A stretch of DNA of 64,000 bases from CAZDVK01 sp964508915 (GCA_964508915.1 CAZDVK010000004.1:1-64000), one strand, 5' to 3'. Counted from the stretch's first letter, positions 42,644-51,908 are shown. Program-made: numbers and translations. The notes: a model not told the origin generated them from the sequence alone.

Positions 42644-43588
42644 ATGAACCGTTTAATAAAAATTGCAGCCCTTCTTTGCTTTGCCAGCCTGTTATTTTGG
42701 CTTGGTACAAAAGAAAACAAAAAAACAACAAAGCCTTTTACAATTGGTATTGTACAGGTCATTGACCACCCAGCATTAGATCAAAGTCGTCAAGGTATTC
42801 TAGACGACTTAAAAGAAAAGCAGTTTCTAGAAAACTGCACAGTCACCACTGAATCTGCCCAAGGTAACCCAGCCCTTGCATCCCAGATTGTGCAAAAATT
42901 TGTGGGCCAAAAGGCTTCTTTGATTGTAGCCATTGGAACAACACCTGCACAAGTAGCGGCCCAAATAACGCAAAATACAAATATACCCGTTATTTTCGTG
43001 TCAGTAACAGACCCAGTTGGGGCTAAACTCATTATTAACCCAAAACAACCAGAAGGTAACGTTACAGGGGTTTCCAACTTTGTTCCCATTGAACAACAGT
43101 TTGAACTTTTCAAGAAATTGATTCCTACCTTAAAAAAGTTGGGCATCATCTATAATCCAGGAGAAGCCAATTCCGTAAGCATGATGGAAAAAATGCAGTT
43201 GGCTGCTGATAAAATGAACCTAACCTTAGTACCTTCAGTCGCCAGTAAAACCGGTGATGTACCAGCTGCAGCCAAAAACCTTATGGGTAAAGTCGATGCT
43301 GTATTTGTAAATAATGACAATACGGCATTAGCGGCCTTCGATGCCGTTTCAAAAACTGCCCATGACAATAAAACCGCCGCATTTGTCAGCGATGTGGACC
43401 TTTTAAACCATGGTGCACTGGCCGTTCTAGGACCCAACCAATATGAATTGGGTAAGCAAGCAGCGGCTATGATTGTTCGAATCTTAAGGGATAAAACCCC
43501 TGTTTCTAAAATACCCGCCGAAGGGCCAAAGATCATTGAAACCAAAGTGAATGAAAAAGTGGCTCAAGAACTTGGCGTTTCATTTTAA
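42644..43588 (+). CDS. ABC transporter substrate-binding protein, second of tandem pair
   Basis: A 314-residue paralog of the preceding protein with matching blocks: VQVIDHPALDQSRQGILDDL, SVTDPVGAKLI, LGIIYNPGEANSVSMMEKM, VFVNNDNTALAAFDA, and ALAVLGPNQYELGKQAA. A short N-terminal membrane anchor suggests the periplasmic side of the membrane. Divergence between the copies implies different ligands or an old duplication. The cognate membrane components are not in the window. Confidence 0.88.
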   Translation: MNRLIKIAALLCFASLLFWLGTKENKKTTKPFTIGIVQVIDHPALDQSRQGILDDLKEKQFLENCTVTTESAQGNPALASQIVQKFVGQKASLIVAIGTTPAQVAAQITQNTNIPVIFVSVTDPVGAKLIINPKQPEGNVTGVSNFVPIEQQFELFKKLIPTLKKLGIIYNPGEANSVSMMEKMQLAADKMNLTLVPSVASKTGDVPAAAKNLMGKVDAVFVNNDNTALAAFDAVSKTAHDNKTAAFVSDVDLLNHGALAVLGPNQYELGKQAAAMIVRILRDKTPVSKIPAEGPKIIETKVNEKVAQELGVSF

Positions 43589-43731
43589 AAAAGTATCCTG
43601 ACTTTTAGGGTGAAGCATTGCTTCAAGAAAAAAACACTGTTGGAATGAAAACTTCGTTAGCAAAAATAGGTGGTATATCCCCCCTCAATCCATGCTAGAA
43701 TTTCCACAATAATTGTGCGGATTTTTTTCTT

Positions 43732-44913
43732 ATGCCCCTTTGGCTTACCCCTTTTCTTTTTTTTGCAGCGGCCACAGCCACAGCCAGCGTTGATATTTAT
43801 TTACCTTATGCCCCTTTTCTAAAAAACCTATTCAAAACCCAAGAATGGGTTATGCAATTAAGCATTTTAGTGAACCCTTTTGCTGCTTCTTTTACAGGGT
43901 TTTTATTTGGCCATTTTAGTGAAAGCATGGGGCGAAAATCTGTTTTTCTGTGGTCCCTCATTATTTTTTCCTTAGGGTCTTTGGCGCAGGGTTTTTGTGA
44001 CACCATTGAATGGTTCTTAGTCTTTCGCCTGGTACAGGCTGTGGGGGTTGGTGGCATTCATATTTTGACTTTAGCCATTTTATCCGATTCCTTCACAGGC
44101 CCAAGGTATGCGCGTCATGTAGCAACATTTGGTGTTATGTACCCTGTTACATTTGCCCTTGCACCCATGATTGGCGCCCAAATATTTACGTATGTTGGCT
44201 GGCGGCACAGCTTTTTTCTGTTGTGTTTATTATCTTCTTTACTGGCTTGGATTTTTTACCAAAATCTGCCCGAAACAAAACCTAAAAAGGAACATGATGA
44301 AGCTAGTCAAAAAACAACACTTTTTAAAGGCTTAAAAGAGCTAACAAAAGACACATACTTTATGCGAATGTCCCTTGTTCATAGTCTTCCCATCTCCATT
44401 TCTGTCATTTTTTTAGCCAATAGCGCCTTTATTTTTATCGAGTATTATCATTTTACACCGCAGGGTTTTTCATATGTTCAGGCATTGCCTTTTATCGCTA
44501 ATATTATGGGAAATTTTTTATATCAATGGTATGTAACCCACAATCACCCGCAAAACGCCCTAAAGGTTGGTTTTACAACAATTTCGCTGTTTTTAGTAGG
44601 CAGTTTTGCAACACTACTGCTGCATGAAACCTACTCTGTTGTTATGATTCTTGTTAGTTTTGGTATATTCAATTTTGGTCTAGGGTTCAAAGCAGCTGCA
44701 TCAGCAACACTGGCTTTTGAATCTTTACCTGAAAATAAAGGCATTGGAATTGCCTATTTTTCCTGTCTTCGGAATATGTTTTCAACCTGTCTGGCTATGG
44801 CTTCAGCAACTTTTTATACAGGCACCATTACCCCAGTTTTTATCAGCATGATGATTATTGGTATTGTTGTTTTGTTGGTTATGAAGCCCCTGGTGTTTAG
44901 ACCCAACCTATAG
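43732..44913 (+). CDS. MFS transporter, Bcr/CflA-like
   Basis: A 393-residue 12-helix major facilitator. The loop 2-3 signature GHFSESMGRKSVFLWSL and the helix-4/5 region FRLVQAVGVGGIHILTLAILSD match the drug:H+ antiporter-1 (Bcr/CflA) group. The substrate is unknown; exporters of this type handle bicyclomycin, sulfonamides or peptides. The 3' end overlaps fliP by 6 nt in convergent orientation. Confidence 0.87.
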   Translation: MPLWLTPFLFFAAATATASVDIYLPYAPFLKNLFKTQEWVMQLSILVNPFAASFTGFLFGHFSESMGRKSVFLWSLIIFSLGSLAQGFCDTIEWFLVFRLVQAVGVGGIHILTLAILSDSFTGPRYARHVATFGVMYPVTFALAPMIGAQIFTYVGWRHSFFLLCLLSSLLAWIFYQNLPETKPKKEHDEASQKTTLFKGLKELTKDTYFMRMSLVHSLPISISVIFLANSAFIFIEYYHFTPQGFSYVQALPFIANIMGNFLYQWYVTHNHPQNALKVGFTTISLFLVGSFATLLLHETYSVVMILVSFGIFNFGLGFKAAASATLAFESLPENKGIGIAYFSCLRNMFSTCLAMASATFYTGTITPVFISMMIIGIVVLLVMKPLVFRPNL

Positions 44914-45630
44914 TTTAAAACTGCTCAGCAAACTGCCACACAGTAAATGCCACCCATCCACCAAAACAAAGAAAATAATTTTAAAGGGTAAGGCAATCAT
45001 AACAGGGGGTAACATCATCATTCCCATGGACATTAAAATAGACGCCACCACCATATCAATAACCAAAAAGGGAATAAAAATTAAAAACCCAATTTCAAAG
45101 GCCCGTTTCAGTTCGCTAATAATAAAAGCCGGCACCAAAACCCGAACAGGTGTATCTTCGGGCTTTGTGATATTTTCAATACGTCCAAGATCTATAAAAA
45201 GCTTTAAATCTTTTTCGCGCACATTTTTTAGCATGAAGTTTTTAAAAGGTGTTGTGATTTTATCAAACGCCTCTTGTTCTGTTATTTTTTCTTGAATTAA
45301 AGGACTAATTCCATTGTTATAAGCTTGTTCAAAAGTAGGCTGCATAATAAAAAGACTTAAAAACATAGCAAGCCCCAATAAAACCATGTTTGGGGGCGAT
45401 TGCTGAGTTCCAATGGCACTGCGTACAAAAGAAAAAACAACAACTAAACGTGTAAACGACGTTACCATCATAATAATAGATGGCGCTAAACTAAGGACGG
45501 TTAGCACCATAAAAATTTGAATCATGCGGCCAACAAAGCTGCCGCCTGTGTTACCCAGGTCTAGTGTAAATGTATCAGCTAAAACAGGGGTTGCAAAAAT
45601 GCACAGTAAAATCAATATAAACCGTTTCAT
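44908..45630 (-). CDS. fliP: Flagellar biosynthetic protein FliP
   Basis: A 240-residue core component of the flagellar type III export gate. A signal-like first helix (ILILLCIFATPVLA) is followed by MVTSFTRLVVVFSFVRSAIGTQQSPPNMVL, here described as positions about 60-90, and the C-terminal GFLIFIPFLVIDMVVASILMSMGMMMLPP region. The frame is open upstream to 45717, but ATG 45630 overlaps the fliO stop (ATGA) and matches family length. Confidence 0.95.
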   Translation of the reverse strand: MKRFILILLCIFATPVLADTFTLDLGNTGGSFVGRMIQIFMVLTVLSLAPSIIMMVTSFTRLVVVFSFVRSAIGTQQSPPNMVLLGLAMFLSLFIMQPTFEQAYNNGISPLIQEKITEQEAFDKITTPFKNFMLKNVREKDLKLFIDLGRIENITKPEDTPVRVLVPAFIISELKRAFEIGFLIFIPFLVIDMVVASILMSMGMMMLPPVMIALPFKIIFFVLVDGWHLLCGSLLSSFKL

Positions 45631-45899
45631 GAGGCACTTTCTTCCAATATGACATTTTGCTGAATCAGCAAATTTGACGTGGCACCAACTAAAAGCAAAT
45701 GGCGTTGGGCCCCGCATTCAACAAGAACAAGGCGGTTTTTCGAATCCACCCCTACTGTCTCAAGCACCTTCAAATGCTCATTCTTCCACCAACTTTTTTG
45801 GGGAAACCGGTTTTTGTAATAGCGTAGAACATATGCCAAGCCAACAATAGCAGCTAAAACAGCTAATAAAGCAGCTAGAATCTGAAGAATGTGTGTCAC
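45627..45899 (-). CDS. fliO: Flagellar biosynthetic protein FliO
   Basis: A 90-residue single-pass membrane protein. One N-terminal transmembrane helix (LQILAALLAVLAAIVGLAYV) is followed by a short cytoplasmic β domain (LKVLETVGVDSKNRLVLVEC, HLLLVGATSNLLI) characteristic of FliO, which helps FliP assembly. The GTG start overlaps the upstream stop (GTGA), and its own stop overlaps fliP. Confidence 0.88.
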   Translation of the reverse strand: MTHILQILAALLAVLAAIVGLAYVLRYYKNRFPQKSWWKNEHLKVLETVGVDSKNRLVLVECGAQRHLLLVGATSNLLIQQNVILEESAS

Positions 45900-46210
45900 G
45901 ACCGTTCCCCATAAGCACGCATGGCTTTTTGGCGCTGTTCGTTATGGGCCATTTCGCCCTTTAAAACATTCAGCTGCTGTTCTGTTGTATGGTGCCGTTC
46001 TGAAACCGCATCTTTGAATTTTTGAATAATGGGTTCAATGGATGTACGATCTTGTTCAGAAAGGGAAGGTAAAATCCCTAAAATTTGGCGTAATTCACTT
46101 TCAAGATTTTTAAACACTATATCGGGATCACCTGTTGCCACGTTGTCAGGCCAACCTAAAATTTTTTCTTGAAGGTTTTCCAAAGTGACTTTCAGTTCTT
46201 CTGCTGTCAT
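45896..46210 (-). CDS. Small coiled-coil protein heading the fliO-fliP operon
   Basis: Not recognised. About 104 residues from ATG 46210 (46231 possible). It is soluble and helical, with LENLQEKILGWP, NLESELRQILG and a C-terminal charged helix (HHTTEQQLNVLKGEMAHNEQRQKAM). Its stop overlaps the fliO GTG. Position and helical character suggest a flagellar chaperone or export accessory (FlgN/FliT-like), but there is no clear family signature. Confidence 0.65.
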   Translation of the reverse strand: MTAEELKVTLENLQEKILGWPDNVATGDPDIVFKNLESELRQILGILPSLSEQDRTSIEPIIQKFKDAVSERHHTTEQQLNVLKGEMAHNEQRQKAMRAYGERS

Positions 46211-46332
46211 GAAGATGCTCCACAATTTCATACATTTTTAGTATGAAATGGTTTTAATTTTATGTAAATGATTCTTACGTCAACAACTTAAGATGTGTTA
46301 AGCTGACTTAGTCGTTCAAATATGTATTCCTA

Positions 46333-46743
46333 ATGAAGCCCCTTTATGTTGCCAGTGCCGTTTTAAAAAATGCAGATTCTAGCGTTTTTATTGTGCAACG
46401 ACCACCCAATAAAAGTATGCCGGGGTATTGGGAATTTCCAGGCGGTAAAATTGAACCCGGGGAGACACCTCAACAGGCCTTAAAGCGTGAACTGTTAGAA
46501 GAACTGGGCCTTATTGTAGATGAAAATAATCTTATCCCCTTTTCCTTTGTTTCTATGGCTTACGAAACATTTCATTTGGTTATGTTGGTTTTTACGTGTG
46601 ATACATGGCAAGGCACCATACAGCTGCTTGAAAACCAAGGACAATATAATTGGGTTAACCCAGATGATATGACACACTACACCATGCCAAAGGCCAATCA
46701 AATTATTGCCAAACAACTTCAAAACAATAGATGGGAGCCTTAA
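46333..46743 (+). CDS. mutT: MutT-like Nudix hydrolase
   Basis: A 136-residue Nudix protein. The Nudix box is complete: GGKIEPGETPQQALKRELLEELGL (shown in parts GGKIEPGE and RELLEELG). Opening VASAVLKNADSSVFIVQRP and WEFPGGK match 8-oxo-dGTP diphosphatases that sanitise the nucleotide pool. The end precedes birA closely, and the two form an operon. Confidence 0.88.
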   Translation: MKPLYVASAVLKNADSSVFIVQRPPNKSMPGYWEFPGGKIEPGETPQQALKRELLEELGLIVDENNLIPFSFVSMAYETFHLVMLVFTCDTWQGTIQLLENQGQYNWVNPDDMTHYTMPKANQIIAKQLQNNRWEP

Positions 46744-46748
46744 ATTCG

Positions 46749-47330
46749 ATGCGTTTGACCATTCACCAATTTTCTGAACTTGAAAGCACCAACACAACAG
46801 CTGCTGTTTATTTAAACGACCCATCCACCGAAGAAGGAACTGTTATTTGGGCCTACACACAAACGCGTGGGCGCGGCACCCATGGCAGAAAATGGGAATC
46901 AGAAGAAGGAAATTTATATTTTTCTTTGGTTTTAATGCCAAAAAATAAAACAGCGGATGACAACACAAAACTATCTTTAGTGGCCGGCATGGCCGTTGCA
47001 CAAAGCCTAAAAAGCCTTCACCCCACCTTAAACGTAGCCTTAAAATGGCCCAACGATGTGTTGATTGACGGCAAAAAAATGTGTGGCATTCTGATTGAAC
47101 AGCATGACCAGACTGTTATTGTAGGCGTTGGCCTAAATGTGAACCACTTTCCAACAGAAACAGATTTTCCAGCCACCTGTTTGAAAGATCACACCAACCA
47201 AGATTATGACCTAACGGACCTTCTTCAGCTTTTATTAAAAAATTTATGGCAATGCTATGAACAGTGGCAGGAAGAAGGCCCTGAAAAAGCTGAAAAATTC
47301 TGGGAAGATAACAAGTTTTTAGTCGTGTGA
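46749..47330 (+). CDS. birA: Biotin-[acetyl-CoA-carboxylase] ligase
   Basis: A 193-residue BirA lacking an N-terminal DNA-binding domain, so a ligase rather than a repressor. Substrate-binding motifs are visible: LESTNTTA, the biotinyl-AMP loop GRGTHGRKW, LKWPNDVLIDGKKMCGILIE and VGVGLNVNH. I chose the ATG at 46749; one at 46731 overlaps mutT and adds six unconserved residues. Confidence 0.92.
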   Translation: MRLTIHQFSELESTNTTAAVYLNDPSTEEGTVIWAYTQTRGRGTHGRKWESEEGNLYFSLVLMPKNKTADDNTKLSLVAGMAVAQSLKSLHPTLNVALKWPNDVLIDGKKMCGILIEQHDQTVIVGVGLNVNHFPTETDFPATCLKDHTNQDYDLTDLLQLLLKNLWQCYEQWQEEGPEKAEKFWEDNKFLVV

Positions 47331-47465
47331 TTTTTTCTGCCCCTCTTCTTGATTTCATTTGTTTTATACCTACCTAAGTAGTGTGTTGGCTGTTATCAAC
47401 ATTTTAATTGTATTTTTTCTACTAAGAATTGTATAATTCAACTGCTTAATCAGGGAGGTTGAGCC

Positions 47466-48827
47466 ATGTTTCGTAATTTATTTTATTCTTTCGGTTTTCT
47501 TGTTTTTATTAGTGCTACCTGGGCTATGGAAGGAAAAACTGATGATGGTGACGGCTGGTTAGGCAGCCTGCCCGTTATGGTGCGCCGGGATGCCCGCCAA
47601 TTTCAAGAAGCAGTTCATTTTTCTGATCTACCAGACAACCCCTATGCTGCGTATTTTCAAGGGGCTTTGATTGGAAAGGTATTTCATAGGACAGCTGATC
47701 TTGATGCAACTATCAATGTAGCCCTTGGTCGACTTGTTGCGTCAAGGGAAGCTAAGGGGGCGCGAGCTTACTTTAAGAAATCTTTTGATGTTAGGGACCC
47801 TGAAGCAACGACTCGCCTCCCATTTGCAAACGCGCAAGAGAGACAACGCAATACTTGGCATCAAGAATTTCAAGACCGTTTTAATACAGAGTTGACAAGG
47901 TTAACTCAGAGCTCCAATGCTTTTGCCTTATTCATCAAGGGGTTTATGTTGTATGATCATGGTGTTGTGAACCATAAGGATGACGAAAAAAATAATGGTG
48001 AACAATACCTGCAACAGGCAGCGAATCTGTATTGTTTACCAGCCTTGAATTTTTTGGAATGGTTATATGCCAAAGAAGGTCATACAAAATTAGCTGCTAT
48101 TGTTGACAAAAAGAAGAGGCACTCTATGGCAGCAGCCTTAAAGGCGAGTTCAGAAGAAGTTATTCGGTATGCTGTTCGGGAAGATATGTTTAATACCTTG
48201 TTACCCCCCTCACCTTCTTGCTGTGGGTGCCAACGGAAAAGGGGAACTGCGGCAGAACTTCCTGTTATTAACCCTGCGGAACATTTTGCAGAATCTTTCT
48301 TAGAAACTTTTGGAACGCTAAATAGAACTTTTTATGGTGAAGCATTAGCCCATTTAAATAAAACAGCGGGAAGCATGCGACGGGCCGCTTATTTAACAAC
48401 TCAAAGTCGCTTCTGGTTTGCAACTTCCATTGTAACGCCATTTGTCACCATGGGCATTAATGCAGCACAGTTGTGGTCTGGCTATCAAACCATGCCGGCT
48501 GGCACTCCGCAAGATGCACAAGACATTATTTCAACCCTCACACGCAATGCATTAGGTTCTTTGGTAACCTCTACCATTACGTTTTCTTATGGGGCTTGGG
48601 TTTTATACAAAAGCTCTGACATTATCAAACTGAATACAGATGTTTTAAGGGATCAATGTATTTTAACGGCTTTGTATTTAACGGTCAATAAAGGAACAGG
48701 TGCTATACCCAAGGCAGGTGAAACCGAAGCAGAAGGTGCCATTAATTATTGGTTCCAAGAAACAAAAGGGTTTAGGTTATTTTCTAAAAAACAAACCTTA
48801 AGTCAACGAATTTTAAATAGGAGGTAA
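47466..48827 (+). CDS. Secreted/membrane protein with Sel1-like segment (453 aa)
   Basis: Not recognised as a whole. A signal peptide ends ATWA before MEGK. A middle part (about 155-205) has a Sel1/TPR-like repeat (ALFIKGFMLYDHG, GEQYLQQAANLYCLPALNFLEWLYAKEG given in parts). A CCGCQRKRG cysteine cluster lies near residue 258, and two hydrophobic helices (WFATSIVTPFVTMGI; LGSLVTSTITFSYGAWVL) could span a membrane. The strong RBS GGGAGG precedes the ATG. The next gene starts 3 nt after its stop. Confidence 0.72.
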   Translation: MFRNLFYSFGFLVFISATWAMEGKTDDGDGWLGSLPVMVRRDARQFQEAVHFSDLPDNPYAAYFQGALIGKVFHRTADLDATINVALGRLVASREAKGARAYFKKSFDVRDPEATTRLPFANAQERQRNTWHQEFQDRFNTELTRLTQSSNAFALFIKGFMLYDHGVVNHKDDEKNNGEQYLQQAANLYCLPALNFLEWLYAKEGHTKLAAIVDKKKRHSMAAALKASSEEVIRYAVREDMFNTLLPPSPSCCGCQRKRGTAAELPVINPAEHFAESFLETFGTLNRTFYGEALAHLNKTAGSMRRAAYLTTQSRFWFATSIVTPFVTMGINAAQLWSGYQTMPAGTPQDAQDIISTLTRNALGSLVTSTITFSYGAWVLYKSSDIIKLNTDVLRDQCILTALYLTVNKGTGAIPKAGETEAEGAINYWFQETKGFRLFSKKQTLSQRILNRR

Positions 48828-48830
48828 AAA

Positions 48831-49463
48831 ATGAAACTACTTCTATGGTTATTATTTTTATCACACACAATTCTTATGGCTAGTGACGATGATGATTATG
48901 TGTACAAAAAACCAGACCCTATTCAGCTCCCCCGTTATTTAAAAAAAATGGGATTGGCTGACCTCGTCTATGATCCGCGTATTATGGAGGTGAACGAGGA
49001 CGATCCTATTTTAAAATATGATTTATCACCTGCTAGTATCGCGGCAATGAAAACTCAATATGAAGTAGCTGAAAAAGCAGAAAATGCAGGGCACAATGAA
49101 CTGGCCCTTAGAATATACTGGAGTTTGGCTGAACAGGGTTACGGAGAAGCAAATTACAGACTAGCATGTGCTTTCGACGACGGGAACCTTGGCCTTTCAA
49201 GAGATCAAAGATTATTCTCTTTTTTCCTGTCGCGCCCTGCGACAGTTAAAGATATGGTTTGGCAACAAAGTAACATTCGTTCTCTTATTAAGCATGCCCG
49301 GGCGGAGGAAGCGGCCTGGTTAGCAGCGGAAAAAGACCGATTGGCAACTTCCCCACCCGGCGATGGAGGTGTTGTTGAGGTTTACCTAGATGATAAAGAA
49401 GAAGCGAAATTACTGAGCAATGGTTCAAGACATGGCCTAAGGCACCGTGCAGGTAAAAAGTGA
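48831..49463 (+). CDS. Secreted Sel1-like protein (210 aa)
   Basis: A 210-residue exported protein (signal LLLWLLFLSHTILMA). Residues about 72-115 contain one Sel1-like unit (AENAGHNELALRIYWSLAEQGYGEANYRLACAFDDG in essence). The C-terminus is charged and ends RHRAGKK. The RBS AGGAGG overlaps the upstream gene's end. Translational coupling with the 453-aa protein suggests they work together. Confidence 0.72.
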   Translation: MKLLLWLLFLSHTILMASDDDDYVYKKPDPIQLPRYLKKMGLADLVYDPRIMEVNEDDPILKYDLSPASIAAMKTQYEVAEKAENAGHNELALRIYWSLAEQGYGEANYRLACAFDDGNLGLSRDQRLFSFFLSRPATVKDMVWQQSNIRSLIKHARAEEAAWLAAEKDRLATSPPGDGGVVEVYLDDKEEAKLLSNGSRHGLRHRAGKK

Positions 49464-49500
49464 AGCTATTTCTAGGATTATTATTTAAGTTAAAAAACTT

Positions 49501-50703
49501 TTAATCAGCCAGTAAAACCCCCTGAATTATATCAATAGCCCAATCTAATTCTTCTTTTGTAATGACTAGTGGTGGCGCTAAACGAATAACAGTTTCATGG
49601 GTTTCTTTGGTTAAAATTCCCTTTTCCATTAAGGTTTCACAAATTTTTCGGGCCGATTTTTTCTTTGGGTCAATATCGACACCAATCCACAAGCCTTTAC
49701 CACGTACGTCACGTATACAGGGTGCTTGAATGGCCTGTACTTTTGTACGCAAATAGTTTCCCAATTCTTGGCTGCGTTCTGGCAATTTTTCTTCTTCCAT
49801 AACCTCTAACGCCTTTAACCCCACAGCTGCCGCTAAAGGGTTTCCACCGAACGTCGAACCATGACTACCGGGTGTAAACACATTCAGCAGATCGTGTGTT
49901 CCAACCAAAGCCGATACAGGTAAAACGCCACCTCCTAAGGCTTTTCCTAAAATAACACCATCAGCGCGCACCTGTTCATGGTCTGCAGCCAACCATTGGC
50001 CTGCGCGCCCCAACCCCGACTGAATCTCATCTAAAATAAGAAGAACTTGATTTTGCCGACAAATACTTTCAACCCCCTTCAACCAACCTGCAGGCGGCAC
50101 TAAAATACCCGCTTCCCCCTGTATGGGTTCTGTCAAAACGGCACACGTATTGGGTGTAATGGCTTGTTGAAGGGCGTCTAGATCACCAAAAGGAACCACC
50201 TTAAAGCCCGGCATAAAAGGACCAAAATTCTTTTGATATTCTAATTCTGTTGAAAAACTAATAATGGCCGTGGTGCGCCCATGAAAATTATTGCCACACA
50301 CAATAATTTCAGCTTTGTTTTCGGGTATCCCCTTATTTTCATAGCCATATCGCCTAGCTGCTTTAATGGCTGTCTCCACAGCTTCGGCGCCAGAATTCAT
50401 AGGCAAAGCGCAATCATAATTCAGCAACGTACATAATTTTTTTAAAAAAGGCCCCAGTTTATCGTTATAAAAGGCACGTGAGCAAACGCTTAATTTTTGA
50501 GCTTGTTCTACAAGGGCCGCAACAATTTTAGGGTGGCTATGGCCATGACTAACTGCAGAATAAGCTGACATCATATCCAAATATTTTTTACCATTCACAT
50601 CATAAACCCATACCCCCTGCCCTTTCGATAAAACTACGGGAAGTGGATGGTAATTTTTTGCACCATACGTTTTTTCAAGTTGGATATAGTCTTGTTCAGT
50701 CAT
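49501..50703 (-). CDS. rocD: Ornithine aminotransferase
   Basis: A 400-residue PLP-dependent class III aminotransferase producing glutamate semialdehyde from ornithine. The start at ATG 50703 has GGTGA upstream and matches the family N-terminus KTYGAKNYHPLPVVL. Key motifs are MNSGAEAVETAIKAARRYGY, LLILDEIQSGLGR, and the PLP-lysine region GVILGKALGGGVLPVSAL. The frame extends to 50781 without homology. Related acetylornithine or 4-aminobutyrate enzymes are less likely given the N-terminal match. Confidence 0.92.
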   Translation of the reverse strand: MTEQDYIQLEKTYGAKNYHPLPVVLSKGQGVWVYDVNGKKYLDMMSAYSAVSHGHSHPKIVAALVEQAQKLSVCSRAFYNDKLGPFLKKLCTLLNYDCALPMNSGAEAVETAIKAARRYGYENKGIPENKAEIIVCGNNFHGRTTAIISFSTELEYQKNFGPFMPGFKVVPFGDLDALQQAITPNTCAVLTEPIQGEAGILVPPAGWLKGVESICRQNQVLLILDEIQSGLGRAGQWLAADHEQVRADGVILGKALGGGVLPVSALVGTHDLLNVFTPGSHGSTFGGNPLAAAVGLKALEVMEEEKLPERSQELGNYLRTKVQAIQAPCIRDVRGKGLWIGVDIDPKKKSARKICETLMEKGILTKETHETVIRLAPPLVITKEELDWAIDIIQGVLLAD

Positions 50704-50900
50704 TGAATCACCAAAAAAATAAGTCGTAGTTTTGATTCTACCACAGGCTTTATATACCTTGTCAAAGTCTACAAAAAACAAACGGTATTATGATACCACC
50801 TCTCAAAGTATATATTTTTTGCTGCTTAAAAAAGATTTTGTTGCATTTCGTTCAAAAAACATTTAAAAAATATCTTAGTTTTTGAATATAAAGGCAAATT

Positions 50901-51365
50901 ATGCAAACCGTTTCTATTAAACCGAAAGACGTTCAAAAAAAGTGGCTTCTTATTGATGCACAAGATATTATTTTGGGCCGTCTTGCCGTTTTTGTGGCAA
51001 ATCATCTTCGTGGGAAGCACAAAGCTTCTTTTACACCGCATGTAGATTGTGGTGATCATGTTATTGTGATCAACGCTGAAAAAGTTCACCTAACAGGGGA
51101 TAAGTTGAAAGATAAAACTTTCCACTGGCACACAGGTTATGCGGGTGGTATTAAACAACGGACGATGGGTCAAATTTTAACAGGTCGTCACCCCGAACGT
51201 GTCATTATGAAGGCCGTTGAACGCATGGTTCCACGGGGCCCACTTGGCCGTCAAATCATGGGCCATTTAAAAGTTTATGCTGGTTCTGATCATCCCCATA
51301 CTGCTCAGCAGCCTGTAACTGTTGATGTTGCGTCCTTAAATCGTAAAAATAAGCGGAGTATTTAG
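50901..51365 (+). CDS. rplM: 50S ribosomal protein L13
   Basis: A 154-residue L13 with WLLIDAQDIILGRLAVFVAN, the G-D-K block LTGDKLKDKTFHWHTG, GGIKQRTMGQILTGRHPERV and VKGMVPRGPLGRQ-like text (here ERMVPRGPLGRQIM). The RBS AAAGG precedes the ATG. It is followed by rpsI 2 nt later, the conserved rplM-rpsI operon. Confidence 0.97.
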   Translation: MQTVSIKPKDVQKKWLLIDAQDIILGRLAVFVANHLRGKHKASFTPHVDCGDHVIVINAEKVHLTGDKLKDKTFHWHTGYAGGIKQRTMGQILTGRHPERVIMKAVERMVPRGPLGRQIMGHLKVYAGSDHPHTAQQPVTVDVASLNRKNKRSI

Positions 51366-51367
51366 TT

Positions 51368-51880
51368 GTGTCCGAAAAAATTGGTCTTGAAGATTTAAAA
51401 GTTGCTGTTAAAAAAGCACCGAAATCATCCGCAAAAACTGAGGTTGCTGAAGCTGCTGCCTCTTCTGAACCACGTCAACCCAAAATCGACAAGCAAGGTC
51501 GTTCTTATGCCACAGGCAAAAGAAAAAATGCCATTGCCCGTGTTTGGATTAAACCTGGTTTGGGTAAAGTTTTAGTAAACGGCCGTTCAGGCGAACAATA
51601 TTTTGCACGTCCTGTACTTCAAATGATTATTAACCAACCTTTCAAGGTTGCCAACCGTACATCCCAGTACGATGTTTGGTGCACCGTTTCTGGTGGTGGT
51701 TTATCTGGTCAAGCTGGCGCTGTTAAGCACGGCATCAGCAAGGCACTTGTGTCTTATGAACCAGATTTAAGGCCAGCCTTGAAACAAAGCGGCTTCTTAA
51801 CGCGTGATAGCCGCGTTGTGGAACGTAAAAAATACGGTCAAGCCAAAGCCCGTCGTCGTTTCCAATTCTCTAAGCGTTAG
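51368..51880 (+). CDS. rpsI: 30S ribosomal protein S9
   Basis: A 170-residue S9 with an alphaproteobacterial-type N-terminal extension of about 45 Ala/Glu/Lys-rich residues. The core starts YATGKRKNAIARVWIKPG and ends with the basic tail KKYGQAKARRRFQFSKR that contacts P-site tRNA. The start is GTG. A textbook terminator follows. Confidence 0.97.
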   Translation: MSEKIGLEDLKVAVKKAPKSSAKTEVAEAAASSEPRQPKIDKQGRSYATGKRKNAIARVWIKPGLGKVLVNGRSGEQYFARPVLQMIINQPFKVANRTSQYDVWCTVSGGGLSGQAGAVKHGISKALVSYEPDLRPALKQSGFLTRDSRVVERKKYGQAKARRRFQFSKR

Positions 51881-51908
51881 TTGTTATATTTTTCCGTCCA
51901 AAAAAATT

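Noticed and set aside
43601..43630. TGAAGCATTGCTTCA palindrome as terminator of the substrate-binding protein operon
   Set aside because: The stem is short, the loop too tight and there is no T-tract downstream.
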